DNA of 64,000 bases from Rhyacichthys aspro (taxonomy: Eukaryota; Chordata; Actinopteri; Gobiiformes; Rhyacichthyidae): assembly GCA_036850595.1 (NCBI GenBank), contig CM072151.1, positions 17,089,307-17,153,306 of the forward strand. The letters run 5' to 3'. This document shows positions 25,420 through 38,924 of the stretch, in pieces. Every line of letters begins with the position of its first letter. The stretch's first letter is position 1. Made by a program: the position numbers and the translations under genes. The notes beneath the pieces were generated by a model. The model was given only the letters and a program-made list of their open reading frames with translations, did not search any database and was not told the origin of the DNA.

Positions 25420-26460
25420 ATAGACCTGTTGGGGGGGAGTGTGACACCCTCAGGTCGTAGAGCAAAGGTGGGACAAGGACTCCTCTTTGCTCCGGCGTGT
25501 AATTGTACCCATCTGAAACCCCGGTGTGCACCTCCCACCGACCCCCACTCGTCTGTGCATTCATGCCCACTCTGCGGACCACCTCCTCGCCCCAGGGAAC
25601 GGACCAGTCAACTAAAGAGAACGAGATTGACCAATCGCTATGGTAACTAAGCAGCGTAGGTCAATGCGGGTCAATCAGAGGCAGACTTTTGCCACCCTCG
25701 CTCTGTCATTAATTACCCACAGTTCCCTGGGGCACCGCTGAGTGTGTAACCACATATCTCCACGTGGGTTGAATGTATGATCAGGTGCAGACTCCATTGG
25801 TTGCTCATCGGTGACAAGGTTAGCGTTATGTTTTTACCCGTTAAGTGAGTGTGCCAACTCCGACCGTCTTTGGGGTCTAGTGTGTCAAATGGATATGTCA
25901 CATAAGCAATAATACATCAAACCTAATCCGTAACCTGTGTAATATGTCCAGGACCTTTGACTTTGCAGGTCTTTGTGATGAATTGTTTGAAAAGTTCGGA
26001 CCAGGCCAGTGCAAGACAACTCCAGCAGTGTCTTGTTGTCATTAGTGTCTTAAAGCTACAACAGCGTTCTTTGTTTGATTCAAGCAACTGGAGCGTACAG
26101 GCCTTAGTCGACTCTAACTTTAAATGATTCAGTGTTTATAGATTGTGACAACATTAGCTGTATCTGGTTTTGTGCTTAGCTTTCAACTCGAGCTGGTATT
26201 TGAATTTGTAAAGAGCTGGGTGGAGGGGAGGGAAAAAAAGGCTTCCCTCTTTGTGTTCGACAAGGTTGCCATTTGTTATTCTTGGAAGCATCAGCTATAA
26301 ACCAGAAATGAAATTCATCTGTGGAATGGTTTTTGTGAAACAGATCGAATGTCAAGTGTCTGTTTCTCCTCCCTTCCACTCTTTCAAATGTTTTACTATT
26401 AAAATCAAAGGCCCTTTATTCATTTGTATAGACTCTTTTACTGTTTGTTAATGACAAAAG

Positions 26461-26620
26461 GTTTTTTGGTTTTTGGAAAGGAAATTTTTTTTTCCTTAAA
26501 GGAAAAGGGGGGATTTCCCCAAAAATCTTTTTTTAAAAAAAAAGGGAAGTTTTTTTAAAAAAGGGGGTTGGGGGGGGGGGGGGGGGGGGGGGGGTTGGGG
26601 GGGTTTTTTTTTTTTGGTTC
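26461..26620. repeat. Homopolymer-run stretch, probable low-quality sequence
   Basis: About 160 bases consist almost wholly of runs of one base: T, G, A and C runs of 4-12, a run of 25 G at 26570-26594, and 12 T at 26604-26615. No normal simple-repeat unit is present. The pattern resembles the consensus of poor reads, where each base call is stretched. Positions downstream should be taken with this in mind. Confidence 0.7.
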
Positions 26621-27019
26621 ATTCAGCAAAACACTACAAGTTACTAGATGCTTAGGACTATATTATGTGTTGAAGAGGCACGAGAAAATTACTTTTGTCA
26701 AGGTTTTTGTTATGGTAATTCCAGTCAGACATACCATTTATACTGTTTTTATAATATGTAAACCTGTACCTGTAAAGAAAGTACTAAATGACACATTTAA
26801 CAGCATTTCTATTTGTAATAACCTTTCAACAAGCTAAGCTAACAAAACAACAATGGAAATGTTGTGCTAATTTTCAAAAAACACTTTGATTTAGTCTGTT
26901 GTAACCACAATTCTGCAATACCATCGTACGTTGTTACATTCAGAATCTACTACCATCCCATGCCTGTTCTTTGGATATTCACAAAATGCTAAATAATATT
27001 AACCTGGCCAGCATTACCC

Positions 27020-27195
27020 ATTTGCAAAGTGAAGTGGGTCTGGAACTCCTCCCGTTCAAACTGATTTCCACTAAAATCAGTCCTTCTAACCGTTTATCTA
27101 ACATAGAGTGGGCTTTGTGCAATGCTTTGTTTTTTCTGCTTTCTTGTATATTTTGAAACCGCATTGGTCCAGAGGCAGTTTAGTGTGCTTATGTA
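27020..27195 (+). repeat. Dispersed repeat family R3, copy 1
   Basis: It shares GTGGGTCTGGAACTCCTCCC and, about 130 bases later, TTGGTCCAGAGGCAGTTTA with the copy at 63530-63690, where the words are GTCTGGAATTCCTCCC and CGGTCCAGAGGCAGTTTA. Family not identified. Confidence 0.55.
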
Positions 27196-28742
27196 GGTTC
27201 TATCAGAATATTTACTATTACACACCAGATTTCTTGCCTTCTCTAAACTGTCTTGAGTGTTTTGAGTGAGGATCTTTTTGATAATGTCACTTGCAAGAGG
27301 ATCTGTTGTGTGTTGTATTAAATCTTTGCAGCATTTATCCCTGGCAGAAGTCAAATGAGCTGGAGATATGTGCAGGATTATAGCCACATGCTCAAACATC
27401 CTGAGAGAGAGACCAGAGAGCCTGATTTGAACATGGATTCATCAACAAAATATTTGTAAATGTATTCGTTCGAAATGTCTCAGAACATATGCCAAAATAC
27501 TGGATATGTTTAGAGCAAGTGAGTCCGTTTGGCCTCTTTCTCAAGATACAACACAGTGATGAGCAACACACAGACACTTCTCGTTGAAACGGTTCGAACA
27601 TGTGGGTACTGTGCTTGTTGATGGAGCTCCAGGTTTTCGTTGCACTCTTTCCACTGCCTGTCATAGCGTATCCAACTTCGAGCCAAGACTAAACTGTTCC
27701 AATGCTCGGTGCAAGGTCCTCTCCATCGGGAAAAAAAACACTACGGGGGGAAAAACCTTAGTGATTCTTGAGGTTTTTATGCTCGACTTTCAACTCGGTG
27801 AACTCCTATGCCCCACTTTTTCTATTGTTCTACTTGGAGGCACATGTGGGTCTTGTTTTGTCCCACTCCAGTTTGTATGGATGACACCAAACCGCTAATC
27901 ACGAGCGGTAGGAGTGACTGCGGAGCTCGTGTGGGAGGAGACCGGCTTTCTTCAACGACCCCGCTCCGAATCGTCTTCCTCCTCACCCCATTGTTGTTCC
28001 TCCAAGTCATTAAAGATGCTGCACACTTTGCCTTTCATGTGCCGTCGCCATGTCTTCCCAGTGTCGCCTCTTTGCTCATAATTCCTGGCCCGAGTCGTTC
28101 TAATGACATACTTTATGGGCTTTTACATCTTGTGTATGGTGCATTTGGGAGACGGCGTAATTTATAGCCGTTTTGAACTGATAAGCATGTGTTCAGTTTG
28201 GGTGGTCATGTTTGTCTTGAAATTATCGACTTTCAGCACATTGTCATTTGCTTCTTGTGGCTGTTAAGAGTTTATTGCAAGTAAAAATGTTACATGCGTT
28301 CATTTATTTAAGAATATGGTAAACTTTGAAAATGTGAAATCCTTATGCTCCCATTTCTTTCCTGACCACAGTTCCACATCCTGTATAAGGCACATTTTGC
28401 ATGGTAGCCTTTTCTTAGCTGACTTAGCTTAAATTTTACCATTAGACCTAACTTGAGCAGGAAACCCTCTTGTGTAAAATGGGAGTTTTTTGCGTAGATA
28501 TTGGTCTTTGTCCTGCCTCTAAAAATTAAATATCTGCTCATTTGAATGTTCCAAAGTGTACCACTATTATGGGTTATTTCAATATTGTGGATAGTCAACC
28601 GCTTCGGTTGATGACTGTGTATCTGTTTTTGTCAGAAAACATTTGTTGATATCAAATTGCGTGAAATGGAACAAAGAAGTGAAATTTGTCAGTCAGTTGT
28701 TTTTTTTACAGTGATCATTACATTTTTACTGTCAGTCTAAGC

Positions 28743-29048
28743 CACACATGTCAAACTCAAGGCCCGGGGGCAAGATGTTTTGCAATGTTTTATGTGGCCC
28801 TTCAATACATTGGATAGGTAATATTTTTGAGACAAAAGGCAGTAAACTATTTTAAAGACATGTTATAGGAAACAATAGGTTTCAGATAGATTTGAAGAGA
28901 TTGAATATGGACTTGAACAGGTTTTAGTTGGATTTGGACAGTTACCAGGTGGATTTGAGCAAGTTTTAGTTTGATTTGAACAGGTTTTCCCTAAAATTAT
29001 TCTTATTTACTATTGCAGGCCTTCACCTCTTTGAGTTTGACACCACTG
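28743..29048. mobile_element. hAT-like non-autonomous DNA transposon (306 bp)
   Basis: The left end is CACACATGTCAAACTCAAGG. The right end, read inwards, is CAGTGGTGTCAAACTCAAAG, so the termini are inverted and match over TGTCAAACTCAA. The flanking 8-mers are GTCTAAGC (28735-28742) and GCCAAAGC (29049-29056), 6 of 8 identical, consistent with the 8-bp target duplication of hAT transposons after decay. The interior has imperfect repeats of a GATTTGAACAGGTTTTAGT word. There is no transposase frame. Confidence 0.7.
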
Positions 29049-29508
29049 GCCAAAGCAATATCTGATAGAAGTAGTACATTAACCCAAAAGAAGTTCTCAC
29101 TATAAAATCCAAAACAAAGAAATATAGCTCACATGCTAACTAGATTATGGATAGTCAACGATTGTTCAAGCTCCTCTCACAACACTTGGAACAAACCACT
29201 TTTTTTGTTGAGTTTTTGCTTCTGCTTGAATAAAACAGAAAGGGGTGCTAAAATTATTTTTCACTCTACAGCCCCTCCTATGCCTCCTTAGATCCTTGAG
29301 AATTTTGAATTTCTCGCCCAATTTCTCTTTGTGCCCTGGAGAGCTAGCAGTTGTTCCCTTAAATAGTGCTGTAACCATGGCAACACAAAGGAAAGGAACA
29401 AATCCCAACAGTACTATCTGTTTTTCTCCATCAAGTAAGATAAACATAAAACTTGTCTTCAGGTGAAAAATTTCCACAAAAAAAACAAACAAAAAAACAC
29501 AATCTTGC

Positions 29509-29528
29509 AAAAAAAAAAAAAAAAAAAA
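29509..29528. repeat. A20 homopolymer
   Basis: A run of 20 A preceded by an A-rich segment (29475-29500). It could be the tail of a decayed retroposed element, but nothing upstream identifies one. Confidence 0.85.
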
Positions 29529-30329
29529 GGAAATAGAAAAACTTAGAGAGAGCTGCTGCCACTAGCTTCCAGCCAAGCCAGCACCATTCATAGATAATAA
29601 CATTAAAATGATGTCGTAATAATAATTTGCACAAATGAACTTACTCCGGATCTTTGAGCCATAAATCACACACTTAGAAGATTAAATTGCCATATTATCG
29701 CTGTTATAAAATGATGTTAGAGACGTACTGACTCAGCAGAATGGTCATTTTGGGGGCTTTGATGCATGCTGTTTTGTTTTACATTAAGCAGTTTTTGTCT
29801 CGTCTTGTCCGACGCAGCATTAAGCGCTTGTCTCACCTTGTAGTCTGGTACATGAAAGCCCAGTATTAACTAAGTGGAAGCGTTACACCCAGTGACATAA
29901 TTCTCACGGACTGCGTTGTGTTCGCCGAGTCAGTTCCTCTTAGAGAAGTGTCACGTGTTTAGAGCCTGTTTTGGAGCGGGATCCTGCGCTGTATCAGGAG
30001 AGACAAACACACAGACAGGCCCCTCGGTGATGTGTTTACCATCTGCACGGGAAGGACAGACGTGACGGGAGACGACGAGAAGAGAGACGTCTTCACTGAG
30101 GGAAAAAAGGCATGAGGGGCGACAGAAGATTTACAGCCACACATCAAGCGTTAGTTACCACACAGCGGGCCCGTCATCGTCGCCACTAGAGCAGAGTGTT
30201 CTGTGTGTGCTTATACCTGGTTCCCACAGATCTGGAAAACCTGGATAGTCTTGAAGAGTGTAATAAAAAGTTGGGAAAATGTGGAAAAAGTACAAATTTT
30301 GAATTATTTAACTTTTCCTGTACTATCTC

Positions 30330-30640
30330 TTCAATCTAAGCTGTATTTGGGTAATATCACTTGAGTGTTATTTGGCTTTTAAGCGTTGGTTTGATCCGTT
30401 TAGTATTGTTTTGGTTCTTTTGGTTGATGTTTATTTTCCTTTTAAGTGACATTTGTTCTAAGTGTATCAATTTGTTACTCTTTAGTGTTGTTTTGGTTTG
30501 CATGTTTTTTTTCTTTGGTTTTTTTGGTATCCTTTTCCTTCTTGTTTTGATTTTTTGGTTCTTTCTTCAAAGTAGTTCATGCTTTTTAGTAACATTAGTG
30601 CCATCTTAGTTTCAACCTGGTACTTTGATTAGTTTTGCTT
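30330..30640. repeat. Degenerate T-rich tandem repeat, TTTAGTGTT..TTTTGG type, tract 1
   Basis: Words close to TTTAGTGTTGTTTTGGTT recur at irregular intervals of about 20 bases. A tract of the same character lies at 33880-34205. Hydrophobic open frames across it (F, L, V, W rich) follow from base composition and are not genes. Confidence 0.5.
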
Positions 30641-30684
30641 TGTTTATTTTAGCACTGTTTACTTCTTTAAGTGGTGGTTCAGTA

Positions 30685-30725
30685 AGCACCTATGGTAACC
30701 CTGTAGGGACACACACATTTCACAT
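30685..30725 (-). repeat. R2 fragment (minus strand)
   Basis: The reverse complement reads GTCCCTACAGGGTTACCATA then GGTGCT, matching the CATGTCCCTGNAGGGCTACCGTAGGTGCT core of R2. Only this short core is convincing. Confidence 0.4.
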
Positions 30726-33700
30726 TAAATGTCTATTTTTTCAAGACTGCTAAAGGCAAGAAGTTCATTTTTTTTACACAGAGCCTCTTTAGTCAGATAC
30801 TTTATTTGTTGTGTTGCATTTATTCATTTTTAAAGTGACCTTATTAGTCACATTTTGTCATTTTCTATAGTTTTCTTTCTCCTTAGTGTCATTTTGTGAG
30901 TGGGAACCCTGTTACAGCTGGGAACAACAGCTACACATTGTCAGCACTTGAGTTTTTGTGGATACAAGACCCAGCTGGGACTCAGCGATGGCACACTGAT
31001 AATCAAACCTGCCCCGAACCTAAACTCACAGAACTCTCTTTAAAAATGACCAATTTGGACTGAAAGTGCGAGAAATGTTGTCAAGCTGTTGAAAGCAAAA
31101 GCGAGCCATCGTCACCATTTTTTGAACCGAGAATTCTGGGAAGCGGAGGTGATCTGTTTGACTCACAGGAGATAAGAAACAAGAGTGAATACGGTTCAAA
31201 ATTGAGTTGGAGTTTGTCCATCTGTGGCTCCTTCTCCAAGACTTTCTCAAGATATTTCCCAAACCCCAGTGGAGGTTGTTATTCGATTCATGTTATCATG
31301 CTTGCTAGTTTTGATTTGTCAAAGATATGATGAAATTTATGAAAGTGCAAATCATGTTGGGATACAGTGTGTGTAACTTGGCTCTAGTGAGGCAACTAGG
31401 GGAAGAGAAGGATGCACATGTTCTTGACAAATGTGGGAAAAGCATAGCAGTCAATAGACAAGTGATGTTTTGAGAGTTAAAGCAGAAGGGCGTATTAATG
31501 GTGGGCGCTTGTGTCGTCGCCCCTCCTGTTGGTGTTTTTAGCTGAGCTGTGGGCTTAAGGCTCTGGGAATGTTTGTGCAGTACAAACCCAGGGTGATGTT
31601 GTTTGCATTGTTCTATTTCGGCCTCGGTCCAACCAGTGTCAGCAGAGCAGCACTGTGATTGTTACCCACACATACACACATATATAATCATATAAATAAA
31701 GAGGTCAACCATGCATCATCACTCCTCTGTGCTACTGTTACATAAAATGGGGAACCGCGTATTGTGGCCACTCCAAAAAAGTTTCCATTTTGAAACAAAG
31801 AAAGAAATGATGTCAGTACATTGTAAGGCCAAAACTGATATGATTTAACTGGTCGTCGAGGATACGGTTTTGTTTTCTTCTGGCGGGACAAATCAGGCAA
31901 TGAGCAAGAATGTTTGTTTTAATGAAATCTAATAAGTGAAGAGAAATTTTGAAATGTCAAATAAAGATAAAAGCAAAATAGATGTGTTAGACAAGTAAAT
32001 ACATTTTGCATGACCTAAGAAACTCAAAAAAAACCTACCTTTACAGAAGTTTTGTCTGATAGGACACTTACCCTTTCTTTTAGCTTGTGTCTGTGTTTTT
32101 TAATGCCACCAGGAAGCGTAAATAAGGATATGCAGAGAGGGTCATACCACAGCAACAGGACCCATACATTGTTGTATGAAATGTCAGCGTATTTCAGGGC
32201 CATTTAATCAATATTGTTTTATACCTATACATAGACTAAACTAGACTTGTTTTACATACCGTCACAATTTTGACTGTTAAAGTCTACATTATGAAATTAT
32301 TTCCACTATAATTCTGTCAGTGTTACATAGTTGTTGAATATTGCAATGATGACTTATGGTTTTATGTTATTTTATTTGGGTATATTAAAAACTGATATGT
32401 TCAAAACAATACAAGCAAAACATGAAGGTCTGGCTCAGGAAATAGTGTTACATTTATTGCTGTTCCTGTAAAACTTTGCTGTATCTATATTGCAATTCAA
32501 ATTTTGCAGCTCTAAAACACATTAGTATGGCTTGTGTGCCTTATGAAAACGCCGCAAAGGTTATGAAAACATTTTGTGGATGTGGCCTGAATTGTAACAC
32601 AGAGATCTTGATATTTAAATGTATAGAAGTGATGGCGGCTCATGTGGCAGACATGTAGTCTGTGGCCCGTGTGTGCTCTCTTTCATTCTGCCGTCCATGT
32701 TGTGTCCAGCCCTGCTCTTTGACACTTCAGTAAACACAGGTCCAACACATACACCTTCTGTTGTCCATGTGTATGTGCTAAGACTAGACTCACACTGGGT
32801 TTATATGGGCTTTTGGTGAGTTTTTGGTGAGTGTTAACGGCGGCACGCTACTTGTATATGACAGAGGAACTGCTGTGTGTGCAGAAAGCCACCCTGTTTC
32901 AGCACTACTCACAGAGAGCGTTCTCATTCTGACCATGTTACCACTATTTTTTTTTCTGACATGAAATTTTTTTGGATCATTTGTAAACGTTACACTGAAT
33001 TTTATGTGTTTGAAAAGAAATATGAAAAAAACTTTTTTCTTTTGCTGGATTATGACATGTTTAGTCCAAATTTGTCCAAAACATATCTGCCATTAACATT
33101 TTCATAAGCGCTATTGTGACCACAGACTATATTACATTGAGATTATTGACAGTCAAGTGTGCAAGAAGAAGATGACTGTCATTGTGGAGCAGGTTATGTG
33201 CAAATCCATGTTTCTTTCCCCTCTGTTTTGAAAGAATTCTTCCTCCGCCAACATCGCCCCAGACTGCGGCTTCTGTTTCCTAATTCTACATTTCTGTCTC
33301 TCTCTTTTGTGTGAACTTGTAAAAAAACAAATGGGAGAAAAAACCCGTAACACTTAATGATGTGGTCTTTAACCCGTAATGCCTTCATCAGTGTTGTGTG
33401 CGTGGAGGGCTTGAATTCCGTTCTTTTTAGTGCCCTGTTTTCTCTTCCTGTGACAGTAAATGATCGTCATGATCATAACTGGCTGAGTCACATTATGAAT
33501 GCGGTCATTGGGGGAGTGTCACATGACCCTGCAGCCTCTCACTGTTTACTGATAGCATCACACGGCGGCGGTCTCGTAATGTTTTCCTAGCGCCTTAAAG
33601 CATGTATTTTTTTCTGTATATGTCGCATTTAAGTAGATAAGTTCCCTTGCATCTCGTAAAATCACAATTGAACATTACTGAAGTATTTCCAACTACTCAA

Positions 33701-33879
33701 TTTATCATACTCTTAAAAATATGACTTAATATATTGGAACAGTTTTTTCATATTCCACTAAAAGGTATGGAAATGAAGGGAAAAGTCAAATGTCCTGGGA
33801 AATTCTGTGTTGTTTTATAAACTTTAGTTGCCATTACAGTTTGAAAGGATTATGATTAGACACTTGTTTATTCAGTGTC

Positions 33880-34205
33880 CATTTGAATCTGGTACATTTA
33901 GCTTTGTTTTGGTCCCATTTGGTCCTATTTGATCTGATTCAGAGTACTGTTCGACCAATTATGCATGTATTTAGTGTCATTTTGTTTCTTTTTTACATTT
34001 GTTTCCTTTTTTGTTTGTTTTGTTCCTGTTGTTTTGTTCTACTTTTCCTTTTTAGTTTTGACTTTTTAGTACCTTTTAGCCCTTTTATCTTTTGATATTG
34101 TTTTGATCCTCTTCAGTGTCTTTTTTTGCTTTGCTTTGATCAACTTTACTTGCTTTGTTTTGGGCCCTTTGTATCGTTTTAATTCGTTTTTGTTTTGTTT
34201 TTTGT
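33880..34205. repeat. Degenerate T-rich tandem repeat, tract 2
   Basis: Similar in composition and words to 30330-30640 (TTTAGTGTCATTTTGTTTC, TTTTGGTCC, GATTTGATCC-like units). The units are too diverged for a firm period, roughly 18-25 bases. Confidence 0.45.
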
Positions 34206-35810
34206 CCGGTTACTGATCTCAATACTCTACCTGGTATCAGAACATCTTGTACTCAACATGGCACACACACAGATCTGATTATGGTTAATATGTATTACGA
34301 TTTTTCATCTGTAGTTCCTTTTAGCATCAGTACTCTCTCATTTTCAGGCGTAACTCTCTGCTTCCAGGTGTTCACATTGAGACATCGAAGGAGATAAGTT
34401 GTTTTCCTGTTTCGGTAATGAGTGTATAAATGTTTGGGGAAGATTGTGGAGGTGTGTTTGTCAGTGTCTCCGATTGAGATCCAGATTGGTCGAGCAAACA
34501 CAAATACAGTACACTCTCCCCTTTTTTTCCCTTACAACAGATGTTAGCCTTTTTCATTTTTAACACGTGGTTACTTCTGTGACCTTTCCATTCAAATGCC
34601 TTTACTCCTTATCTCCGAGTATCAGACTGTCTCTTTACTGACACGTCTAACATTTAGCACAGCGTAATGACTCACGACGGAGTGAGCCAGGCTGTGACGC
34701 AGCTCTTGGGTCATTGCTGATGAAGTCCATGTTTTATTCAAGCACATAGCATCCTCAGTTCATCCACTCAGTCCACCCCAGCAGACACAACAACAGGATT
34801 TGCATGGCTTCAGATTCACCTCAGATGCAACCAGTGCCTTTAAAATATCGAGCACGTCTTCCAGCTCCAGCCCATTTCCTGTCTATTGAGGGCTCCGCCA
34901 GAAGGAGGGATGCAAGTTTTTGGAGGGAAAATGCCAGCCAGAGTTACAATATGTGAACGTGAAGGCACTTCTACTGGACGTGGTGCAACAGTGCCCCCTG
35001 ATGTCATCAAGAGTCTTTGACCTGAAATACAGATTCCCATATGAAAGCAATTATTATGTACAAACAAAAAAATTACTCCACAGAAGATTTGTGATTTTTG
35101 CTGGAAATTTGCATTAAGCTTTTTTTTTTTTTTTACAAAGTGTTAACCCATCCCATGTGTGAGACAAATGAGATTCAGATGCTTGCCTTTAATCAATTCA
35201 TGTTTTTTCATTTCAAGACAACAAAACAAAGAGAAAGAAGTATACGTGTCATGTCTTTTTATGAAATATGAAACGGCACAGTATCGTACCCAGTTGTTTT
35301 GCTTTTACTCCCTTTTGGATGAATTGTGGTGGCTTCACTATGTTATGTCCCTAAGCCTTGTGTTTACCTCAGGATGTTTCCCCCTCTGAGAGCCTCCCCG
35401 GTCAATTAGCAGTGGACGTAATGTACAATCTTTGGCCGTGTTTGGGACAGGGTTGTTTGTAGGCACTTATGATTCTAGTGTGAGAAAAGTGCGGGAGGTT
35501 TTATGTGGATCTGGGATTTGTGGCCAATAAGAAGCTCCATAATGTGTTGCAGCCAATGTGACAAAAGAACTGAAGTTTCCTATAGTGCACTACCTTGATA
35601 AACACTGGTTTGTGAAGGATGTACAAAAGGAGGTGCAGGTTTGGGTCTTGTGTCGTGTGCCGAGAGGAGCTGTGGCGACAGGCGGGTGGCTGAAGGGGGC
35701 GGAGTGTGGCCACTGTGTTTGTGTCTGTGATTGGCTCCAACAGTTGCACTAAATTATAGCCCTCCAGCTTTGTGTAGCCAACCTTTGACACCTAGACTTG
35801 AAGAGACTGA

Positions 35811-36785
35811 GGCCATGTTCACACAGCAAAGAAAAGTGGTCCTTATTAGATTTTAGTGAGATCTGACTTTTGTTGTCATAACATTCACATTACTTTTACT
35901 AAATCAAATTCTAATGTGTACTGACTATGCTATGGTCTGATCTGTAAATAATAAAGCAAATAAGTTAAATTTCATTTTATATTAAAAGGACTCTTCATTT
36001 TTCAAATGAACGCCTGCTCAAGTCAGAACAAGTGCTCAAAAACTTGGGAGTTGGTGTTGCCCAAGATTCCTTGTTGACGTTATTTTCATCATGAAGCGGC
36101 TGAGGACAGCAACATTTTAAGATATTGTAGTAATATAAGAAATTAAAAATATTTCATACCCACTGTTTTGCACATTAATAACTTGATAATTTTACAGTAC
36201 AACTGTTTTTTTTTTTGTCCATATAGACTTACTTAGACTATATAATAAGTTATTTATTTATTTATGACTAATATTTAGAGGTTTCAACATATGTTATATT
36301 ACCTTCTTATGTTTTGAATTGGCTACCTTTACTTAAACTTCTGCTAATATTAACTCATATAAAAATTACATTAGCACATTTTCATCTTTGCGTCCATCTT
36401 AATGGTTTAGAACGTTACGATTTTCCGAGCTGAAATCATGTGACATCATGACATGACATAAATTCTGACGTGCCTCACTTTTTGTTGTAAGACAATGTTT
36501 AAACTGTTAGATTTCATTCTTCTCTGTTAATACTTTAGAATGATACTTCCTGGTACTGGCATATTGTTAATCCTCACCTTGCGCTCTAATTGACTTTTGG
36601 CATGGACTTGTGGAACTGTTTATAACAGTTGGATCGTGCTGACAGAGATATACAAAAAAATGATTATCCATATATGTGTGGACATGGTCTAATATACATG
36701 TCAAAGTGAACTTATTCAGAAAGGTCAGATTCCTTTATGCACTTTTGGGATTTCTGCCACTTTTGAGTCCAGTGTGAATGTCGCC
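35811..36785. mobile_element. Non-autonomous DNA transposon with inverted ends (975 bp)
   Basis: The left end is GGCCATGTTCACACAGCAAA and the right end read inwards is GGCGACATTCACACTGGACT. They match over most of the first 14 bases, and again at AAAAGTGG further in. TTCACAC termini of this sort recur, from memory, in fish hAT-type elements. The interior is AT-rich with no transposase frame. No clear target duplication was found at these limits, so the exact ends may be off by a few bases. Confidence 0.6.
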
Positions 36786-38924
36786 TTAGAGATAAATTCA
36801 AATGTAAAATATATACAAAGTGTTGCCCAAATGACCCTGAGGTGTTTTGTCTGCTGACCACTCTTACATGTAGCTGTCCGTCCCGGTCGCTGGGCAGGGC
36901 AGAAACTAAACAGAGCGACCTCACTCTCTGTGTGGTCATTCAGGCCTCATTTAAAGCCCAAGATTTATGTCTCCATGTTCGCACAAACAGAGCAGGCATC
37001 AGGCTGATGGAGTAGACCAGGGGTCACCTTACCTTTAAGAGCTTTTCCATCCACCGAACTGTCTATCATCCCATCTCTCACTTCTCCTCAAAGCTACACT
37101 GCTCCAACTAATCAATCAATCGGCTTATCTTCTTTAGCCATTTCTGCAACTTTTGGGTTTTCATCCCAACTTGGCTCGCCAGCGTGTTTTCTTTGGCAGT
37201 GAACATTAAACGACAAGCCACAGAGCAACATATCCTTGTACATAATTTACTTAGCAGTTATGGATTTATTCTAAAGTAAATCCTGTTCTGGTTTTTGGAT
37301 GTTTTCTTAGCTCACCTGAGGCACTGAACACACCACATCATGTTAAGCATTTCCAGCCTTTAATTAAACGCATGCAAATAAAAACTGCCTCCCAAAGTAA
37401 TAATAATAGTTAAAGTACTGCACACTTGGACGTCTTTGTGTTTAGAGTTTTGTTTCCGTTACTCAGAGTTAAAGAACCGCGACGCTGTCCACACCTTTCA
37501 CACACGACAGAATAATGGCTGCACAAAGACAGCCAGAGATAAACTTTGAGATAAACCTTTCCATCTCGGCTCAACTTGAGGCAGAGTTCCGTCTTTTTGA
37601 TAAACACAAAGTTTCCACTGAGCCTATTTTTGTCTTCATCACGTCATTAGCACAGGTTACAAAGAGCATGCACCTTCCACTTCGCTACTATGAATCTGCT
37701 GTCAGTTTTCAATGAGACACACTCGTCTGCAAGTTTGTCAGAGCGTTTATGAGATTGTGGCGTATTTGCAGTGTTTACTTGTTCAAAAGCCGACATGTTC
37801 TTTTGGTGATTTCCAGCTGTTGTTCTACAAATCAGTACTTTGCCTTTCTGTTCATAATTAACAGTCAAAGTGTCGTCTCTTTCTTCCATCTCCAAGATTT
37901 ATGGATTTTGTTTTCAGAGCTTTTCTTGTATTCCTTCCAGCTTTGCGTGTTGTTATTTGTGAATGCAAATTGGATGAGATTACATATTTGAAAACAAGGC
38001 ACATGTGTGCATTTCCAAAAGAATGCAAATGAGTTTTTTTCCCTGGTTGCTACGACGACGGCTGACATCAGTGTAAAGTGACTCCTGGCGACGGCGCTTT
38101 TCGTTTGACTTGAGCAACTGAACTCCAGCCAAATTTTCTCAAGCTTCTACATGGACCCCCACCTCTAAAATGGGCCCCCCCACCCCCCTCTGCCCCCAGG
38201 CCCAGAAAAAGGTTCATTGTGCAGGCTCAGAGCAAGGCAACCCAGGCCTGGTTCTGGTTAGGGCTGAGCTGCATCTGAAGCACTCACCTTCCTCCAGGGG
38301 TTGCATCTGGAGTTGGTTTCCTGTTGGGCCGGTGCTGGTCAGGGGCGGAGTTTGGCTGCAGCTGTGTGATTGGCCGAGATGCAGCCTTCTTGGACCCAAG
38401 GATGGATGGACTGCCAAACGGTAATCTGTCAATCACTGGCATACAGATTGAAACCAGAACATAAAACACTGGAGAGCTCATGATTGGTGCAAAATCCTTA
38501 CTTTTAAACCAATGAAGCCTTGGTGTTCAGACACTAATGTCCCGGCAAATTTACCTTTAACCAATCAGATGAGGCTGTTCTGAACAAAGACGTGTTATGG
38601 CCAGTATCTTTTACAGTTTTTCTACAAATATAAGAAACTCAAAACGTTTAGAGAATAGCTTGTTGGAGTAATTGCAGCTTTAAAATTAACATAGTTTTGA
38701 CAGCGTAATGATATTGTTATTCTGTAATGGTACATAATGGTTGCATTAGTATGGCAGCAGGACCGCTGCATTAAGTAATGGAGTGTAATAATAATGTTAG
38801 CTTCCTGTTATTACTGAAGCAATTCTGTGGCTCAGGCCTAGAGCACTACCCTTAAAACTTTTTTTTAGTATGAAAGTACGTTGTTAGACTACTCTAAATA
38901 ATACACTTTAGTAGTTGTGTATTT

